In this document: positions 15,752-26,262 of the stretch, piece by piece | How positions within the stretch are numbered: position 1 is the stretch's first letter | How the letters are laid out: every line of letters begins with the position of its first letter | NCBI RefSeq assembly: GCF_030249845.1 | Contig: NZ_JANURM010000017.1 | Coordinates: forward strand, 1 to 36,902 | Direction: 5' to 3' | Length of the DNA: 36,902 nucleotides | From: Campylobacter gastrosuis | Lineage (GTDB): Bacteria > Campylobacterota > Campylobacteria > Campylobacterales > Campylobacteraceae | The notes under the pieces: model-generated | The model's input: only the letters and a program-made list of their open reading frames with translations | Database searches by the model: none | What the model was told of the DNA's origin: nothing | Program-made: the position numbers and the translations under genes

Positions 15752-15890
15752 CATAAACCGCTACCGATTTTTTGTATTATTCTTTTGTCAAATTTTGCAA
15801 AACCGCTAACGACACCTTGTATCGTTAGCTTTTTATCGGTTGGACATCTTGCGTAAAACCACTAACGATATCTTAATATCGTTAGCTTTT
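15752..15890. terminator. Tandem related hairpins between csm5 and the chemoreceptor gene
   Basis: Three related segments follow csm5: AAACCGCTACCGATTTTTT (from 15756), AACCGCTAACGA...TCGTTAGC + TTTTT (stem 15805-15812 with 15822-15829), and AACCACTAACGATAT...ATATCGTTAG + CTTTT (stem 15862-15871 with 15876-15885, loop CTTA). The last two are good intrinsic terminators for the csm operon, and the symmetric stems could also serve the convergent chemoreceptor gene. The shared AACC(G/A)CTA(A)CGA core, also as a lone first copy, points to duplication. Confidence 0.7.
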
Positions 15891-15897
15891 GTTTTAC

Positions 15898-17586
15898 TTA
15901 TGTCCTAAACTCCCCAAGTTTCGCATTTAGTGTGTCAGTCATCTTGTTTAGATGCTCAGCAGCCGATGCTATTTCTTCTACGCTTCTTGCGTTTTCGGTT
16001 GAGATTTGATTTATGTTATTCATACCGCTTGTGATACTATCAATGTTTTTGCCAGTTTGGATATAGTCCTCCACGTTTTTATCAGATAGCTTTATGGCTT
16101 CGCCAATAGCCTTACTCATCACTTTTATGGTGTTCTCTACATTTGAGGCGACCTTTGTTAGCTCACCGATTTGTTTTGAGTTTTCATTCATCTTTGTGCT
16201 TGATTCAGTGATTGCTTGAACGATTACATTTATGGTCGCATTTATCTCAGTTAGGCTCTTTTGTGTTCGCTCAGCTAGCTGTCTTACTTCATCAGCGACA
16301 ACGGCAAATCCCCTGCCGTGCTCGCCAGCTCTGGCTGCTTCAATGGCAGCGTTTAGAGCGAGTAGATTTGTTTGATCTGCGATATCATTGATTACAACAA
16401 GGACTGATTTTACCTGCTCGGCATCTTTGCTTAGCTGATCAATCTTATTTGCCATATCGTATTCGGTTTGAGCGGTGTGAGTTATTTCAGCACTTAGCTC
16501 AGCTATGGCTTTATTTGCCTCTTCAATGTAATTTGTCGCCTTTTGTAAATCATCCTTGCCTTTCAGGGCAGTTTCAATTGAAATTTTCATATTTTCTTGG
16601 ATATTTTGGCAGTTTTGCGAAGTGCTTGTTACGATTGAAGTTGAGTCCTCAACCCTTTTGCCAGTTTGAAGCGAGGTTGAGCTTAGCTCGTTTGCTATTG
16701 ATGAGTTTTCGCTTGAAAGGTGCTTTGCGTCGTTTATCAGCACTCTTACTTTTTCTATGAAATCATTAATCGCAGCGCTTGCTAGGGCAGTTTCATCTTT
16801 GCCATTTACTTCAAGTTTTCGTGTTAAGTCGCCATCTCCACTTGAAAGGTTTCTAGCACGTGAGATTAGCTGGTTTAGGGGTTTTGAGATTGATTTTGCG
16901 GTGTAGAAAAACGATAAAAGTAGCGATAAAATCGTAACTCCAATCGCCGTTAAGATAAAATTTACAAGCTTATCGTTTGCTTCTTTTTCGCTCTTAGCTG
17001 AGGCCTCGTTTGCCCTTTCATAAACATCATCAATCCCAGCCGTGATGATTAAAATCACTGGTTTGCCTTCAAGCACGATTTTTTGGGAGTTTGCGATGAC
17101 ATTGTTCTCCTTGCCACCCACGTTTCTAACGTAGCCTACATACTCCTCTTTGTCGCTAGTTCTAATTAGCTCTTTTATAAATTCCTTGCCATTTTTATCT
17201 TTTTCATTAATTTTAGTCGTGCCGACCCATTCAGGTCTTTCTTGATGCAGTAAAAACACACCATTTTCATCGGTGGCAAAGACGTAACCAGCGTCATTTG
17301 CACCAAATCTGACATTTTTTAAAAATTTAAAAACATCATCTGTAATAACCCCCTCTGGCTCGTCAGCCCGCTCGTATTCTTTGCTAATTTGATCAATAAA
17401 ATCGGTAACTATATCAAGCTCCTCGCTTAAAGCTACCTTTGTTTCTGAAATTGCTGCTTCAATAATGCCATCTTTTTGGGCTAAAATCATACTCTTAGTC
17501 ATAGAATTTATTAAAAAAACCAAGATAAGAAGCAGTGAGAGCAGTGCTAAAAACATCATCGTTAAAACTTTGGTTGAAATTTTCAT
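15898..17586 (-). CDS. Methyl-accepting chemotaxis protein with single Cache domain
   Basis: 562 aa chemoreceptor in the inner membrane. Membrane segment at about 9-30, periplasmic single Cache domain (about 35-205; [16 protein letters not shown]...GFYDR-like VYERANEA at its end), second membrane segment about 208-228, HAMP (230-285), and the cytoplasmic signalling domain with the highly conserved hairpin tip ([20 protein letters not shown]). It ends in EFRT without a CheR/CheB tether pentapeptide. Single Cache domains of this type bind small organic acids. It points leftward, convergent with csm5, and has its own promoter with a T14/A14 tract upstream. Confidence 0.93.
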   Translation of the reverse strand: MKISTKVLTMMFLALLSLLLILVFLINSMTKSMILAQKDGIIEAAISETKVALSEELDIVTDFIDQISKEYERADEPEGVITDDVFKFLKNVRFGANDAGYVFATDENGVFLLHQERPEWVGTTKINEKDKNGKEFIKELIRTSDKEEYVGYVRNVGGKENNVIANSQKIVLEGKPVILIITAGIDDVYERANEASAKSEKEANDKLVNFILTAIGVTILSLLLSFFYTAKSISKPLNQLISRARNLSSGDGDLTRKLEVNGKDETALASAAINDFIEKVRVLINDAKHLSSENSSIANELSSTSLQTGKRVEDSTSIVTSTSQNCQNIQENMKISIETALKGKDDLQKATNYIEEANKAIAELSAEITHTAQTEYDMANKIDQLSKDAEQVKSVLVVINDIADQTNLLALNAAIEAARAGEHGRGFAVVADEVRQLAERTQKSLTEINATINVIVQAITESSTKMNENSKQIGELTKVASNVENTIKVMSKAIGEAIKLSDKNVEDYIQTGKNIDSITSGMNNINQISTENARSVEEIASAAEHLNKMTDTLNAKLGEFRT

Positions 17587-17618
17587 AATTTATCCTTTTT
17601 GTTAAAAATTCATTTTTG

Positions 17619-17664
17619 ATTATAATAAAAAAATTAAAATTTCAAAATCGTTTTTTTTTTTTTT
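17619..17664 (-). promoter_or_regulatory. Chemoreceptor promoter with A14 tract
   Basis: On the minus strand TATAAT (17619-17624) lies about 32 bases before the ATG at 17586, with AAAAAGGATAAAT as ribosome site. A 14-base homopolymer (T on plus, 17651-17664) ends 26 bases upstream of the -10, so slippage could alter spacing of upstream promoter elements. Confidence 0.5.
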
Positions 17665-17697
17665 GTTTTTTTGCGTTTTTTATTTGTTTAATGTGGC

Positions 17698-17724
17698 TTA
17701 AAGTGCGATTTTAACGCACTTTAA
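17698..17724. terminator. 10-bp inverted repeat after the hemH gene group
   Basis: TTAAAGTGCG (17698-17707) pairs with CGCACTTTAA (17715-17724) around a 7-base loop. It lies between the end of the leftward gene at 17771 and the chemoreceptor promoter. No U-run follows on either strand, so it is only a possible terminator or mRNA end. Confidence 0.4.
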
Positions 17725-17770
17725 AGAGTGTGTAGAAAAGTAACACTAAATTTTGTTTGAAGTTTTAAGA

Positions 17771-18193
17771 CTAAATTTTACTCATCAATTCGGCTAAATT
17801 TATAAAAGTGCCATCTCTTTTTAGGTTGTTTTGGCGTTCGTTTATGGTGTTATTTTCACGCTCGTTTAGGCTGTTTTCATACTCGCCTAAAAAGCCCTTT
17901 AAAAGGCTGCTAAGTCTTGATTTTTCAAGGCTGTCTTTGTTTTTATCATCAAGTCCTAAAATTTTTTCTAGCTCGGCTTGTTTTGTAGCTAGTTTTTGTG
18001 CTATTTTATCCTCGTTTAGCTTTGATAAATAGCCACTTGCACCGACTTTTGAAAGCTCTTGTTTGAAATTTTCAATCTCGTTTGAAGTGATTTTTTTATT
18101 TAAATTAGCGTTTAAAATTTCATCAAAATTTGTAGCAGTTTTTTTAGTAGTTTTTGCCGTTTCGTTTAATATTAATTTATTTTCTATTTTCAT
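17771..18193 (-). CDS. Hypothetical protein, 140 aa, coiled-coil-rich
   Basis: Not recognised. Highly charged, Lys/Glu/Asn-rich, predicted helical, without membrane segment or signal peptide; it ends NLKRDGTFINLAELMSKI. It follows hemH by 31 bases on the same strand and has AAAGGGGC before its ATG, so it is probably the third gene of a Gfo/Idh/MocA-hemH transcript. The even composition and good ribosome site support a real gene; the function is unknown. Confidence 0.65.
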   Translation of the reverse strand: MKIENKLILNETAKTTKKTATNFDEILNANLNKKITSNEIENFKQELSKVGASGYLSKLNEDKIAQKLATKQAELEKILGLDDKNKDSLEKSRLSSLLKGFLGEYENSLNERENNTINERQNNLKRDGTFINLAELMSKI

Positions 18194-18224
18194 TTTTGCC
18201 CCTTTTTAGGGCTTTAAGCAAAAA

Positions 18225-19157
18225 CTATTCCTTAACGTAATCTAGGATAAAATTTACAAACTCATCGCTGTCATTTGGGCATTTTACAACCCTGAAAAAC
18301 TCAAAATTTAGGCTATTTGCAAGGTGTTTATACTCTATATCAAGCTCAAAAATCGTCTCTGAGTTATCAATGCAAAACGAGAGCGGATAAATTAGGGCTT
18401 TTTTGCTTTCTAGCCCTGATAATACGCTATTTAGCGAAGGTTCAAGCCACTTTACTGGACCAAGTCTTGACTGATAAGCTAGGATAATCTCTTTAAAAAA
18501 TAGATTATTTTCGTTTAGTTTTTGTTTTAAAATTTCTATCTGTGTTAGGACATTCATCTCGTATAAATCGCCATTATCAATCACTCTTTGTGGCAAAGAG
18601 TGAGCCGAAAAAATCAGCGAAATTTCGCTAATATCAGCACCCAAACTAGCCATTTTAATATCATTTACAATCAAATCGTTAAAGTCGCTATCATCGTAAA
18701 ATGGTTTAACAACCATTACATTTGCATTTAAACTAAGCTCGTTGTAAGCTCTAAAAAAGTCATTCACGCTTGAAGTAATTGTCGTAACCGAGTGATGAGG
18801 ATATAGTGGCACAAGCACGATTTGAGCGACATCTTGATACTTTTTTAGGACATCTTTTGTAAATGGCGGTGTGTAGTTCATCGCAAAATCAACCAAAAAC
18901 TCATCACTAGCCTTTAAAATTTTTGCACAAAGTCGCTCTGTAATCTCGCAAAGTGGCGATTTTGAGCCGATTTGTGCGTAGTTTTGTCTAGCTTGTTTTA
19001 ATCTCATTTTGGTTATAAAAGAGGCTAAAATTTTACGCAAAAAGTTATTTTTTACGCCTAAAATAAATGGGTCGTTAAACATATTTTTTAAAAAAATTTC
19101 AATTTCATTTAAATTTCTAGGGCCACCCATATTTAAGAGCAAAATCAACTTTTTCAT
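18225..19157 (-). CDS. hemH: Ferrochelatase
   Basis: 310 aa. Inserts Fe2+ into protoporphyrin IX, the last step of protoheme synthesis. Typical start LILLLNMGGPRNLNEIEIFLKNMF, the conserved SAHSLPQRVIDNGD with the catalytic His in the centre, and SRLGPVKWLEPSL with the conserved WLEP. Length is normal for an epsilonproteobacterial HemH. It overlaps the upstream Gfo/Idh/MocA gene by 4 bases, so the two are translationally coupled. Confidence 0.95.
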   Translation of the reverse strand: MKKLILLLNMGGPRNLNEIEIFLKNMFNDPFILGVKNNFLRKILASFITKMRLKQARQNYAQIGSKSPLCEITERLCAKILKASDEFLVDFAMNYTPPFTKDVLKKYQDVAQIVLVPLYPHHSVTTITSSVNDFFRAYNELSLNANVMVVKPFYDDSDFNDLIVNDIKMASLGADISEISLIFSAHSLPQRVIDNGDLYEMNVLTQIEILKQKLNENNLFFKEIILAYQSRLGPVKWLEPSLNSVLSGLESKKALIYPLSFCIDNSETIFELDIEYKHLANSLNFEFFRVVKCPNDSDEFVNFILDYVKE

Positions 19158-20020
19158 ACAAACAACTCTTTAATCTTAATCATCTCATCAAGCGATACAA
19201 GCCCCAATTTCTCGCCATTTTGCATAAATTCATAAAAATTTTCATAGAGCATTTTTATCTCGCTATCATCGCTATTTACCTTTAAATTTATCTGCCCATT
19301 TGGGTTTATTTGATGAAGTTTAAACGAAATCATATCGGCAAAATATACGCCACTGCTCGTGCTAACTCGTATGTTAAAGCCTAAAATTGGGCTTGAAATT
19401 GAGTTTATTATGCTTATTAGGATTTGATTTTTGGTTTTAAAGTTTATGTGGGTGTTATTTATTTGATTATTTTTGCTTAAAAAAGCGTATGAAAAGCCAG
19501 AATTTTCGCTGTTTGTGATGAATTTTGCCAAATAAATATCAAAGACACAAAGTCCGCTAATAATGTCCCTTTTTACGTTAAAATCGGTGTGAAAAATATC
19601 AACGCTGTAAATTTCATCATCACGGCAAATCGCCCTTTTTAGCGATGTTATCGTTTGATTAAAGATTGAGTTAAACGCCAAATAGACATTTATTTTATTT
19701 ACATTTGCATTGTATTTAATCTCTCTAATGTCGTTTATGCTTTTAAAAATCGGCGTTGCTATGATGATATTTTTTACAAATTTCACGCACTCATTAAACG
19801 TGGCTAAAATTTCACTCTCATCAACGCAAATAACGATGATTTCGGGCTTTGCTTCATCTATGAATTTAGAAAAATCGCCATAAATTTCAACCCTGCTAAA
19901 CTCACTAGCCCCATCTTTATCATAAATCCCACAAACGTCAAATTTATTTAGTCTTCTAAGCTCGCTATAATGTGCCTTGCCCACATCCTTAAAGCCTACG
20001 ATGCCGATTTTTAGCTTCAT
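19154..20020 (-). CDS. Gfo/Idh/MocA-like NAD(P)-binding oxidoreductase
   Basis: 288 aa. The N-terminal Rossmann fold is visible (KIGIVGFKDVGKAHYSELRRL; acidic residue of YDKD at the end of the second strand), then EIIVICVDES and a C-terminal alpha/beta domain. The glycine motif is slightly unusual, with Asp-Val in place of the usual Gly-xx. The usual EKP catalytic Lys motif is not visible (IIIATPIFKS stands at that place), so substrate and even activity are uncertain. It is divergent from alaS and heads the hemH transcript. Confidence 0.7.
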   Translation of the reverse strand: MKLKIGIVGFKDVGKAHYSELRRLNKFDVCGIYDKDGASEFSRVEIYGDFSKFIDEAKPEIIVICVDESEILATFNECVKFVKNIIIATPIFKSINDIREIKYNANVNKINVYLAFNSIFNQTITSLKRAICRDDEIYSVDIFHTDFNVKRDIISGLCVFDIYLAKFITNSENSGFSYAFLSKNNQINNTHINFKTKNQILISIINSISSPILGFNIRVSTSSGVYFADMISFKLHQINPNGQINLKVNSDDSEIKMLYENFYEFMQNGEKLGLVSLDEMIKIKELFV

Positions 20021-20133
20021 TTGACGCCTTTTTTGAAATTTCTTGGTATTATAAACGTAATCAACTCAAAAATACCTAAATTTAAAGATTTTTCGCTAAA
20101 ATCTAGCATTTTTAAATTTATATAGGATAAACG

Positions 20134-22686
20134 ATGAAAAATTTAGACGTTAGACAAGCATATCTTGACTTCTTTAAATCAAAAGGACACGAGGTCATAG
20201 CCTCCGCTCCGCTCGTGCCAAACGACCCTACGCTTTTATTTACAAACGCCGGTATGGTGCCGTTTAAGAGCATTTTTACTGGCGAAGTCCCACGCCCAAA
20301 TCCGCCTATTCGCACCAGCTGTCAGACCTGCATTCGTGCTGGCGGTAAGCACAACGACCTTGATAACGTAGGCTACACCGCGCGTCATCACACATTTTTT
20401 GAGATGCTTGGCAATTTTAGCTTCGGCGAGTATTTTAAAAAGGACGCTATCGCTTACGCTTGGGAATTTGTTACGCAGGTGCTAAAACTACCAAAAGATC
20501 GCCTTTACGTAACCACTCACGAAAGCGATGACGAGGCCTATGAGCTGTGGCAAAAGCACATCGCAAAAGAGCGAATTTACCGCTTTGGCGATAAGGATAA
20601 CTTCTGGGCTATGGGCGATACTGGACCTTGCGGGCCTTGCTCTGAGATTTTTTACGATCAGGGGGCAGAAAATTTCACGTCCGATGAGGATTATATGGGT
20701 GGGGATGGCGACCGCTTTCTTGAAATTTGGAATTTAGTATTTATGCAGTTTGAACGCTCAGCTGACGGCACTATGACGCCACTGCCAAAGCCATCAATTG
20801 ACACCGGTATGGGCTTAGAGCGAGTAAGTGCGATAATGCAGGGCAAATTTAGCAATTACGACAGCGATCTTTTTATGCCTTATATCAACGAAGTGGCTAA
20901 AATTTGCGGCAAACCTTACGAATACGCAACTGGCGCGAGTTATCGCGTCATAAGCGATCATATCCGCTCGGTTACATTTTTACTAGCACAAGGGACAAAT
21001 TTTGACAAAGAAGGTCGTGGCTACGTGCTTAGACGCATTTTACGCCGTGCCGTTAGACACGGATATTTGCTTGGCATTAAAGAGCCGTTTATGTATAAGC
21101 TAGTTGATAAGGTTTGTGAGCTTATGGGCGGACACTACACCTATTTAAACGAGAAAAAAGAGAGCGTAAAAGAGCAAATCAGGCTTGAAGAGGAGCGATT
21201 TTTAGCCACTATCGCAAGTGGTTTGGAGCTATTTAACGCCGAACTTGCCAAAACCGATGAAATTTTTAGCGGAGATGTCGCATTTAAGCTTTACGATACC
21301 TACGGCTTCCCGCTTGACCTTACGGCTGATATGCTAAGAGATAAGGGATTTAGAGTGGATGAGGGGCGTTTTGAAACGCTTATGATAGAGCAAAAAGCAC
21401 GCGCGAAAGCGGCTTGGCGTGGCAGTGGCGATAAAGGCACGAAGGGCGATTTTAAGGCGCTTTTAGAGCGTTTTGGAGAGAATGAATTTATTGGTTACGA
21501 TACATTAGAGAGCAACAGCAAAATTTTAGCCCTTTTAGATGAAAATTTCAAAGAAGTAAGCGAACTTAACGCAAATCAAAGCGGTTGGGCTATGTTTGAT
21601 AAGACCCCATTTTACGCGCAAAGTGGCGGTCAAAAGGGCGATAGTGGCGAGATTGTAAATTTTGCTGATGTCCTTGATACGCAGAAATTTCACGGACTAA
21701 ATTTATCGCAAATAAACACCAAAAAACCACTAAAAATAGGCGAGAGCGTGAGTCTAAAAGTAAGCAGTGAGCGAAGCGAAATAGCGCGTCATCACAGCGC
21801 CACGCACCTACTTCACGCCGCTTTAAGAAAAATTCTAGGCTCTCATATCGCGCAAGCTGGTTCAAGCGTAGAAGCGACTAAGCTTCGCTTTGACTTCTCG
21901 CACCCAAAAGCGCTTACAAACGATGAGCTTACTAAGATTGAAAATTTCGTAAATGAAGCTATCGCAAATGGTGCTACTGCAAAGACTGAGATAATGAGTA
22001 TAGATGAGGCGAAAAACAGCGGAGCGATCGCACTTTTTGGCGAGAAATACGATGAGTTCGTAAGGGTTCTTAGTCTTGGCGATGTTAGTAAGGAGCTTTG
22101 CGGCGGCACGCACGTTAAAAACGTAAGCGAAATTGGCGCATTTTTTATCGTAAAAGAGAGTGGCGTGAGCGCTGGGGTTAGGCGTATTGAGGCGATTTGC
22201 TCAAAATCAGCCCTAAAATACGCACTAAATTTAAGAGATGAGTTAAACTTGCTAAAAGATGAGCTAAAAAATGCCCAGCCACTTGAAGCAGTTAAAAAGC
22301 TTAAAGGCGAGATAAAAACCCTAAAAGATGAGCTAAAAAATGCAAGTAATAATAAGGCTATAAATTTAAGCGAAATTAACGGCGTAAAAGTAGCGGTTGA
22401 AGTGGTAGAAAACGGCGATATAAAGGGCATTATTGATGAGATTAAAAACGTAAATGAGAGTGTTTGTGTGATGCTAATTCAGCCAAAAGATGAGAAAATC
22501 ACAATCGCTGCCGGGGTTAAAAACGCAAAAATAAAAGCTGGCGAGTGGGTAAAACTAGTCGCTCAAATTTTAGGTGGCAACGGCGGTGGGCGCGATGATT
22601 TTGCGACCGCTGGTGGCAAAGAGATAGGCAAACTTGGCGAAGCAAAAGATTTTGGGATGAAATTTATAAAAGAGAAGCTGTCTTAA
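20134..22686 (+). CDS. alaS: Alanyl-tRNA synthetase
   Basis: 850 aa. Charges tRNA-Ala and edits mischarged Ser/Gly. Aminoacylation domain at the start ([53 protein letters not shown]), editing domain with [12 protein letters not shown] and CGGTHV (about residues 553-670), then a coiled-coil linker and the C-Ala domain ending [16 protein letters not shown]. Full length. First gene of an overlapping four-gene group (22686, maf, PBP1A). A -10-like CTAAAAT (about 20095) precedes it. Confidence 0.97.
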   Translation: MKNLDVRQAYLDFFKSKGHEVIASAPLVPNDPTLLFTNAGMVPFKSIFTGEVPRPNPPIRTSCQTCIRAGGKHNDLDNVGYTARHHTFFEMLGNFSFGEYFKKDAIAYAWEFVTQVLKLPKDRLYVTTHESDDEAYELWQKHIAKERIYRFGDKDNFWAMGDTGPCGPCSEIFYDQGAENFTSDEDYMGGDGDRFLEIWNLVFMQFERSADGTMTPLPKPSIDTGMGLERVSAIMQGKFSNYDSDLFMPYINEVAKICGKPYEYATGASYRVISDHIRSVTFLLAQGTNFDKEGRGYVLRRILRRAVRHGYLLGIKEPFMYKLVDKVCELMGGHYTYLNEKKESVKEQIRLEEERFLATIASGLELFNAELAKTDEIFSGDVAFKLYDTYGFPLDLTADMLRDKGFRVDEGRFETLMIEQKARAKAAWRGSGDKGTKGDFKALLERFGENEFIGYDTLESNSKILALLDENFKEVSELNANQSGWAMFDKTPFYAQSGGQKGDSGEIVNFADVLDTQKFHGLNLSQINTKKPLKIGESVSLKVSSERSEIARHHSATHLLHAALRKILGSHIAQAGSSVEATKLRFDFSHPKALTNDELTKIENFVNEAIANGATAKTEIMSIDEAKNSGAIALFGEKYDEFVRVLSLGDVSKELCGGTHVKNVSEIGAFFIVKESGVSAGVRRIEAICSKSALKYALNLRDELNLLKDELKNAQPLEAVKKLKGEIKTLKDELKNASNNKAINLSEINGVKVAVEVVENGDIKGIIDEIKNVNESVCVMLIQPKDEKITIAAGVKNAKIKAGEWVKLVAQILGGNGGGRDDFATAGGKEIGKLGEAKDFGMKFIKEKLS

Positions 22687-23177
22687 TGCAAGGATATGAT
22701 ATCGCATTTGCCAGACTTGGCTATTTTATGCCGTTTTTACATATCACTTTTGTGATATTTTTTGTCGGTTTTCAATCTGGTTTTTGGTTTTTATTTCGCT
22801 ACTTTTTAGATGAAAACAGCAAGGCAAAATTTTACGCAAAGACGCTAAATGTGCTTAGAAATTTCATCATTGCGATTTTTGTGTTTTTAGCACTAATTGC
22901 AATTACTGGACTTTTAATCGGACAAAGCGATGAGCTAAAATCAGCCGACCCAATGGCGAATGCAATCCTAGCCACAAAATACACCCTTTGTGGCTTTTTA
23001 GCCCTAAATACGGCGTATATGTTTTACTGCTACACAAAGGCGTTAAGGGCGTTTAGGGGCGATGAGATGATTGAGTGCTTTGAGAATATTCTTGTAATCG
23101 CTAGGTATTTTATGCCCCTAAATTTGGTAATTTCGCTGGTGGCTACATATCTTGGCGTGGCATACAGGGGCTTTTAG
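22686..23177 (+). CDS. Small integral membrane protein
   Basis: 163 aa with about four membrane-spanning segments (near 15-38, 55-77, 93-112 and 138-158). Two His/Phe-rich helices at the N-terminus (YFMPFLHITFVIFFVGFQSG) resemble bacterial CopD/heme-binding type membrane proteins, but I do not assign a function. The start overlaps the alaS stop by one base (TAATG), so it is translationally coupled to alaS. It is followed by maf with another one-base overlap. Confidence 0.75.
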   Translation: MQGYDIAFARLGYFMPFLHITFVIFFVGFQSGFWFLFRYFLDENSKAKFYAKTLNVLRNFIIAIFVFLALIAITGLLIGQSDELKSADPMANAILATKYTLCGFLALNTAYMFYCYTKALRAFRGDEMIECFENILVIARYFMPLNLVISLVATYLGVAYRGF

Positions 23178-23722
23178 TGATAAATTTAATCTCAACCTCG
23201 CCAACAAGAGCAAAAATTCTAGCCGAAAACGGCATTAAATTTAACCAAATCGCCTTTGATTTTGATGAGAGTGTGGTCTTAAAAAACACCACGCCGACAA
23301 AATACGTCTTAAACGTAGTTAAGGCAAAAAAAGAGCAGTTTTTAGCCGCCCAAAAAGAGCTTACAAACCTGCTTTTTGCCGATAGTTGCGTGGTTTGTGA
23401 TGGCGAAATTTTAGGCAAAGCAGTAAGCAAGGAGCACGCAAGAGCTATGCTAAATAAGCAGAGCGATAACTTCGCAAGTGTCGTAACTGCAATGATATTT
23501 TTATCGCCAAAATTTGAGCTTATTGCCACTAGCACGACCACGTATAAATTTGCAAAATTTGCACAAAATGAGATTGAGCGATACCTAGAAAGTGGCGAGT
23601 ATATCGGTAAGGCTGGGGCTATGATGGTTGAGGGGTTTAATAAAAACTACATTTTAAGCCAAACTGGCACGACAAATAATGCCAGAGGGCTAAATTTAGA
23701 GCTTTTAAGGGCATTTTTATGA
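23177..23722 (+). CDS. maf: Maf family nucleotide pyrophosphatase
   Basis: 181 aa. House-cleaning pyrophosphatase that hydrolyses non-canonical nucleoside triphosphates. Shows the N-terminal STSPTRAKILAENGIKF, the central ADSCVVCDGEILGKAVSKEHARAML and the late YIGKAGAMMVEGFN segment of the family. It begins at a GTG that overlaps the previous stop (TAGTG). It ends overlapping the PBP1A ATG by 4 bases. Confidence 0.85.
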   Translation: MINLISTSPTRAKILAENGIKFNQIAFDFDESVVLKNTTPTKYVLNVVKAKKEQFLAAQKELTNLLFADSCVVCDGEILGKAVSKEHARAMLNKQSDNFASVVTAMIFLSPKFELIATSTTTYKFAKFAQNEIERYLESGEYIGKAGAMMVEGFNKNYILSQTGTTNNARGLNLELLRAFL

Positions 23723-25647
23723 GATACATTTTGATTTTTTTCTTTATTTGTGCTGCGATTTTTGGTGGTGCGTTTTTTTATGTTTATTCACAAATTCGCT
23801 TTAACGCCTACGACATAATTGATTACAAACCAAAGCTAACGACGCAAATTTTTGACAGAAACAACGAGCTAATCGCAAATGTATTTGAAGAAAATCGCCT
23901 TTACGTTGAGTTTAACGACATACCGCCACGAGTGATTGAGGCGCTTGTTGCCATTGAAGATACTAGCTATTTTGAGCACGGCGGAGTAAATTATGAGGCG
24001 ATAATTCGTGCGATTATTAAAGATATTAAAGCTAGAAAATTAGTTGAAGGCGCTTCAACACTAACCCAGCAACTCGTTAAAAATTTAGCCCTAAGTAGCG
24101 AGAAAAAAATAGAGCGAAAAATCAAAGAGATTGTGCTTTCAATCAAGCTTGAAAACGAGCTGACAAAAGAGCAGATTATTGAGCGTTATTTAAATCACGT
24201 CTATTTTGGACACGGATATTACGGCATAAAGACCGCTGCTATGGGCTATTTTAGAAAAAATTTAGATGAGCTTAGCCTAAAAGAAATAGCCATTCTTGTG
24301 GGCTTGCCAAAGGCACCAAGCTCGTATGATCCTACAAGGCACCTTGATTTATCGCTAGGACGCGCAAATAGGGTTTTAGAGCGAATGCATACAATCGGCT
24401 GGATAAACGAAGATGAATACAAAAAAGGCACACTTGAAGAGCCAGTGGTTTTTGACGATACGCTTAGTAAAAACAAAGCCCCTTATGTCGTTGATGAGAT
24501 CATAAAAGAGCTTTCAAAAAAATATGATGATATAAAAACTGGTGGCTATAAAATAGTAAGCACAATTGATTTAGAAGTGCAAAAAATGGCTTCTGATGCC
24601 CTAAATTACGGCTACAATGAAATTTTAAAACGTGATAAAAATGCAAATACAGCCGTGCTAAATGGTGCAATAGTCGTAACCGAGCCAAAAAGTGGCGAAA
24701 TTTTAGCTCTTGTTGGCGGAGTTGATTACGCCAAAAGTAGCTATAACAGAGCCACACAAAGCAAACGCCAGCCTGGTTCTAGCTTTAAGCCATTTATCTA
24801 TCAAATCGCCCTAAATAACGGCTATTCAGTCGTTTCATCGGTAGCTGACGTATCACGTAGCTTTGATATGGGAAATGGCAAAGAATGGACGCCAAAAAAC
24901 TACGGCGGCGACTTTTCAGGCTACATCACAATGAAAACAGCCCTTACAAAATCAATAAACCTAGCAACTATAAATTTATTAAACGATTTGGGGCTAAATT
25001 TAGTCAAAAAAGAGCTAACTCGTTTTGGTTTTGAAAATATCCCTGAAAATCTCTCAATCGCACTTGGTAGCTTTGGAATTTCGCTTGTTGATTTTGCAAA
25101 ACTCTACTCAATTTTTTCAAATGACGGCGAAATCGTAAGCACAATTTTAATTAAAAGTGTAGAAAATCGTTATAAAAATTTATTAAAATTTGAGCCAACT
25201 AAAACTCAAATAAATCCGCCAGAACAGAGCTTTTTAATGACATCAATGCTGATGAATGTCGTTGAAAACGGCACTGGCAGAAATGCCAAAATTCCGGGCA
25301 TTCAAATCGCTGGCAAAACCGGCACGACAAATAACAATATTGACGCTTGGTTTTGTGGCTACACGCCAGATATTCAAGCGATTATTTGGTATGGCAATGA
25401 TGACAATACGCCGATGAAAAAGGTTGAAGGTGGTGGCAGAACAGCAGCACCGGTTTTTCGTATATTTTTAAGTGAATACATAAAACATTACCCAAATATG
25501 CGTAAGAATTTTATGCAACCAGACGGCGTTTATCGTGGCAGATTTAATGGTAGCGATGAGTTTTACACAGATGAAAGTCCGCTGCCAAACAGCGATAATC
25601 AGCAAAACATAATGCAAGAAGCAGATGATAGCGGATTGATATTTTAA
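23719..25647 (+). CDS. mrcA: Penicillin-binding protein 1A, bifunctional peptidoglycan synthase
   Basis: 642 aa, class A PBP anchored by an N-terminal membrane helix (about 4-22). The glycosyltransferase domain shows EDTSYFEHGGVNYEAIIRA and GASTLTQQLVKNL (catalytic Glu first in the former). The transpeptidase domain shows S-x-x-K in GSSFKPF, S-x-N in KSINLAT and the KTG box in GKTGTTNN. The C-terminus has a short disordered tail. Last of the four overlapping genes from alaS. Confidence 0.93.
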   Translation: MRYILIFFFICAAIFGGAFFYVYSQIRFNAYDIIDYKPKLTTQIFDRNNELIANVFEENRLYVEFNDIPPRVIEALVAIEDTSYFEHGGVNYEAIIRAIIKDIKARKLVEGASTLTQQLVKNLALSSEKKIERKIKEIVLSIKLENELTKEQIIERYLNHVYFGHGYYGIKTAAMGYFRKNLDELSLKEIAILVGLPKAPSSYDPTRHLDLSLGRANRVLERMHTIGWINEDEYKKGTLEEPVVFDDTLSKNKAPYVVDEIIKELSKKYDDIKTGGYKIVSTIDLEVQKMASDALNYGYNEILKRDKNANTAVLNGAIVVTEPKSGEILALVGGVDYAKSSYNRATQSKRQPGSSFKPFIYQIALNNGYSVVSSVADVSRSFDMGNGKEWTPKNYGGDFSGYITMKTALTKSINLATINLLNDLGLNLVKKELTRFGFENIPENLSIALGSFGISLVDFAKLYSIFSNDGEIVSTILIKSVENRYKNLLKFEPTKTQINPPEQSFLMTSMLMNVVENGTGRNAKIPGIQIAGKTGTTNNNIDAWFCGYTPDIQAIIWYGNDDNTPMKKVEGGGRTAAPVFRIFLSEYIKHYPNMRKNFMQPDGVYRGRFNGSDEFYTDESPLPNSDNQQNIMQEADDSGLIF

Positions 25648-25664
25648 TTTTACATAAACGCAAG

Positions 25665-25737
25665 AAAGGAGAAAAGATGAAAGAGTAAAAACAAAAAACA
25701 ACTAAGAAAAAAACTTTAAAAAGGAGAAAAGATGAAA
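25665..25737 (+). promoter_or_regulatory. Duplicated ribosome-site/start segment with three-codon ORF
   Basis: The 18-mer AAAGGAGAAAAGATGAAA occurs at 25665-25682 and again at 25720-25737. The second copy starts the PAP2 gene; the first opens only Met-Lys-Glu-stop (25677-25688). A decoy start or a minimal leader ORF is possible, as is a plain short duplication. Confidence 0.5.
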
Positions 25738-26257
25738 AAACTAATTTTAACGCTGTTTGCATTTGTAAATTTTAGCAGTGCAAACGACACAGAAAAAGTA
25801 GGCGATATCGTTCAAATCGTAGTCCCAGCATACGCTTACGCCCTAAGTGCGTATAATGACGATATGGGGGGGGGTAGGACAGCTCACACTAGCCTTACTC
25901 TCTACACAAGCAACTACTGAAATCCTAAAACGAACAATCCAAGAAAAACGACCAAACTACAAAGAGGGTGATAAAAAGCACTCATTCCCCAGCGGACACG
26001 CAGCCGGTGCATTTAGCGGTGCAACATACATACATAAACGTTACGGCTTAGAACAAGCCCTACTTCCTTACGCTTTGGCTACTTTTGTAGCTTACTCACG
26101 AGTTGATGCAAGAAAACACTACATTCACGATGTCGCTATGGGTGCTGGTATCGCTGCACTTTGGACGTGGGTTTTTGTAGATGAAAAAGAAGAGCCAAAA
26201 GTCGCACTAAACTACGTAAAAGACGGCTTAATGCTCTCATACAAAAGCAAATTTTAG
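25732..26257 (+). pseudogene. PAP2 family phosphatase, phase-OFF by a G9 tract
   Basis: Likely periplasmic lipid phosphatase. A signal-like N-terminus (MKKLILTLFAFVNFSSA) leads into a run of nine G at 25866-25874. With G9 the frame ends at 25920 after 62 codons. Removing one G restores a 174-aa protein with all PAP2 motifs: KRTIQEKRP, PSGHAAGAF and SRVDARKHYIHD. So this is a reversible contingency gene in the OFF state, not a decayed one. The next gene is an EptA-like transferase; in Helicobacter pylori lpxE (lipid A 1-phosphatase, PAP2) is next to eptA, so dephosphorylation of lipid A before phosphoethanolamine addition is a reasonable guess. Substrate unproven. Confidence 0.85.
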
Positions 26258-26262
26258 CCTAG

